A DNA stretch of 14,320 nt from CAYOFK01 sp964403185 (lineage in GTDB: Bacteria > Bacteroidota > Bacteroidia > Bacteroidales > VadinHA17): positions 1-14,320 of the forward strand of contig CAYOFK010000076.1 in the NCBI GenBank assembly GCA_964403185.1, read 5' to 3'. The notes under the pieces were generated by a model. That model did no database searches, was not told where the DNA came from, and saw only the letters and a list, made by a program, of their open reading frames with translations. Made by a program: the position numbers and the translations under genes. Every line of letters starts with the position of its first letter. The first letter of the stretch is position 1. Shown in pieces: positions 14,152-14,320 of this stretch.

Positions 14152-14320
14152 ATGGATCCATTAATAATCCCTGATATAGGATCACTGGATGGTGCCGCAC
14201 AAGACTTTTTAAAGCATTTTAATGCGCCGGCTGTTTTTGCATTTTACGGGGAAATGGGAGCAGGGAAAACAACATTTATTAAAGCATTATGTAAACGGCT
14301 TCAGGTTGAGGATGTGGTTA
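14152..14320 (+). CDS. tsaE: tRNA threonylcarbamoyladenosine ATPase TsaE, 5' part
   Basis: TsaE is the ATPase of the TsaB-TsaD-TsaE complex that makes t6A at position 37 of ANN-decoding tRNAs. Only the first 56 codons are in the window; the gene runs off the right edge. The Walker A motif FYGEMGAGKTTF (31-42) fits the family, which usually has GxLGAGKT. An in-frame TAA sits directly before the ATG (14149-14151), fixing the start here or later. The 98-nt gap after porX is AT-rich with no clear promoter, so it could belong to the porX operon or have its own start. Confidence 0.85.
   Translation, partial: MDPLIIPDIGSLDGAAQDFLKHFNAPAVFAFYGEMGAGKTTFIKALCKRLQVEDVV

Noticed and set aside
1..14320. 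CRISPR array, phage or defence system
   Set aside because: No regularly spaced repeats and no nuclease, integrase or toxin-antitoxin genes. The PglZ domain belongs to PorX, given the fused receiver and the absence of BREX genes.

Overview
The window comes from a member of the Bacteroidota, most likely a Bacteroidales-like or flavobacterial-type gliding or type IX secretion (T9SS) organism. The evidence is gene content: a GldH-type gliding lipoprotein, a PorW/SprE-type TPR lipoprotein, PorX (response regulator fused to a PglZ phosphodiesterase), a secreted WD40 protein, and Bacteroidota-style -7 boxes (TAnnTTTG) in place of typical Shine-Dalgarno signals.

Layout. Positions 1-708 hold no convincing gene. 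They carry a potentially structured RNA-like block (88-233), a three-way-junction palindromic repeat (243-300), a 132-bp MITE-like element with 16-bp perfect terminal inverted repeats (378-509) and a hairpin that could terminate the minus-strand operon (629-657). Positions 709-3639 are a tight minus-strand operon, transcribed pgk, then a secreted seven-bladed WD40 protein, then an unknown lipoprotein. Positions 3640-4085 separate pgk from the divergent holB and contain diverged copies of the three-way repeat around a second pseudoknot-capable block, followed by a good holB promoter candidate.

From 4086 to the end everything is on the plus strand. First come holB (clamp-loader delta prime) and, after a 291-nt AT-rich gap, a PSP1/RicT-like protein, gldH, trmB and an alkyltransferase-like DNA-repair protein with PAHR in place of PCHR. 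Then come an Mrp/ApbC-type Fe-S carrier ATPase and a NifU C-terminal-domain protein. Finally come porW/sprE, porX and the 5' end of tsaE.

Functionally the plus strand mixes housekeeping genes (replication, tRNA modification, Fe-S delivery) with motility/secretion genes (gldH, porW, porX). porW and porX, a T9SS component and a T9SS regulator, are only 11 nt apart. No phage, CRISPR, rRNA or tRNA genes were seen. The least explained DNA lies in the two intergenic regions that share the palindromic repeat family; the protein-coding genes are mostly recognisable families.
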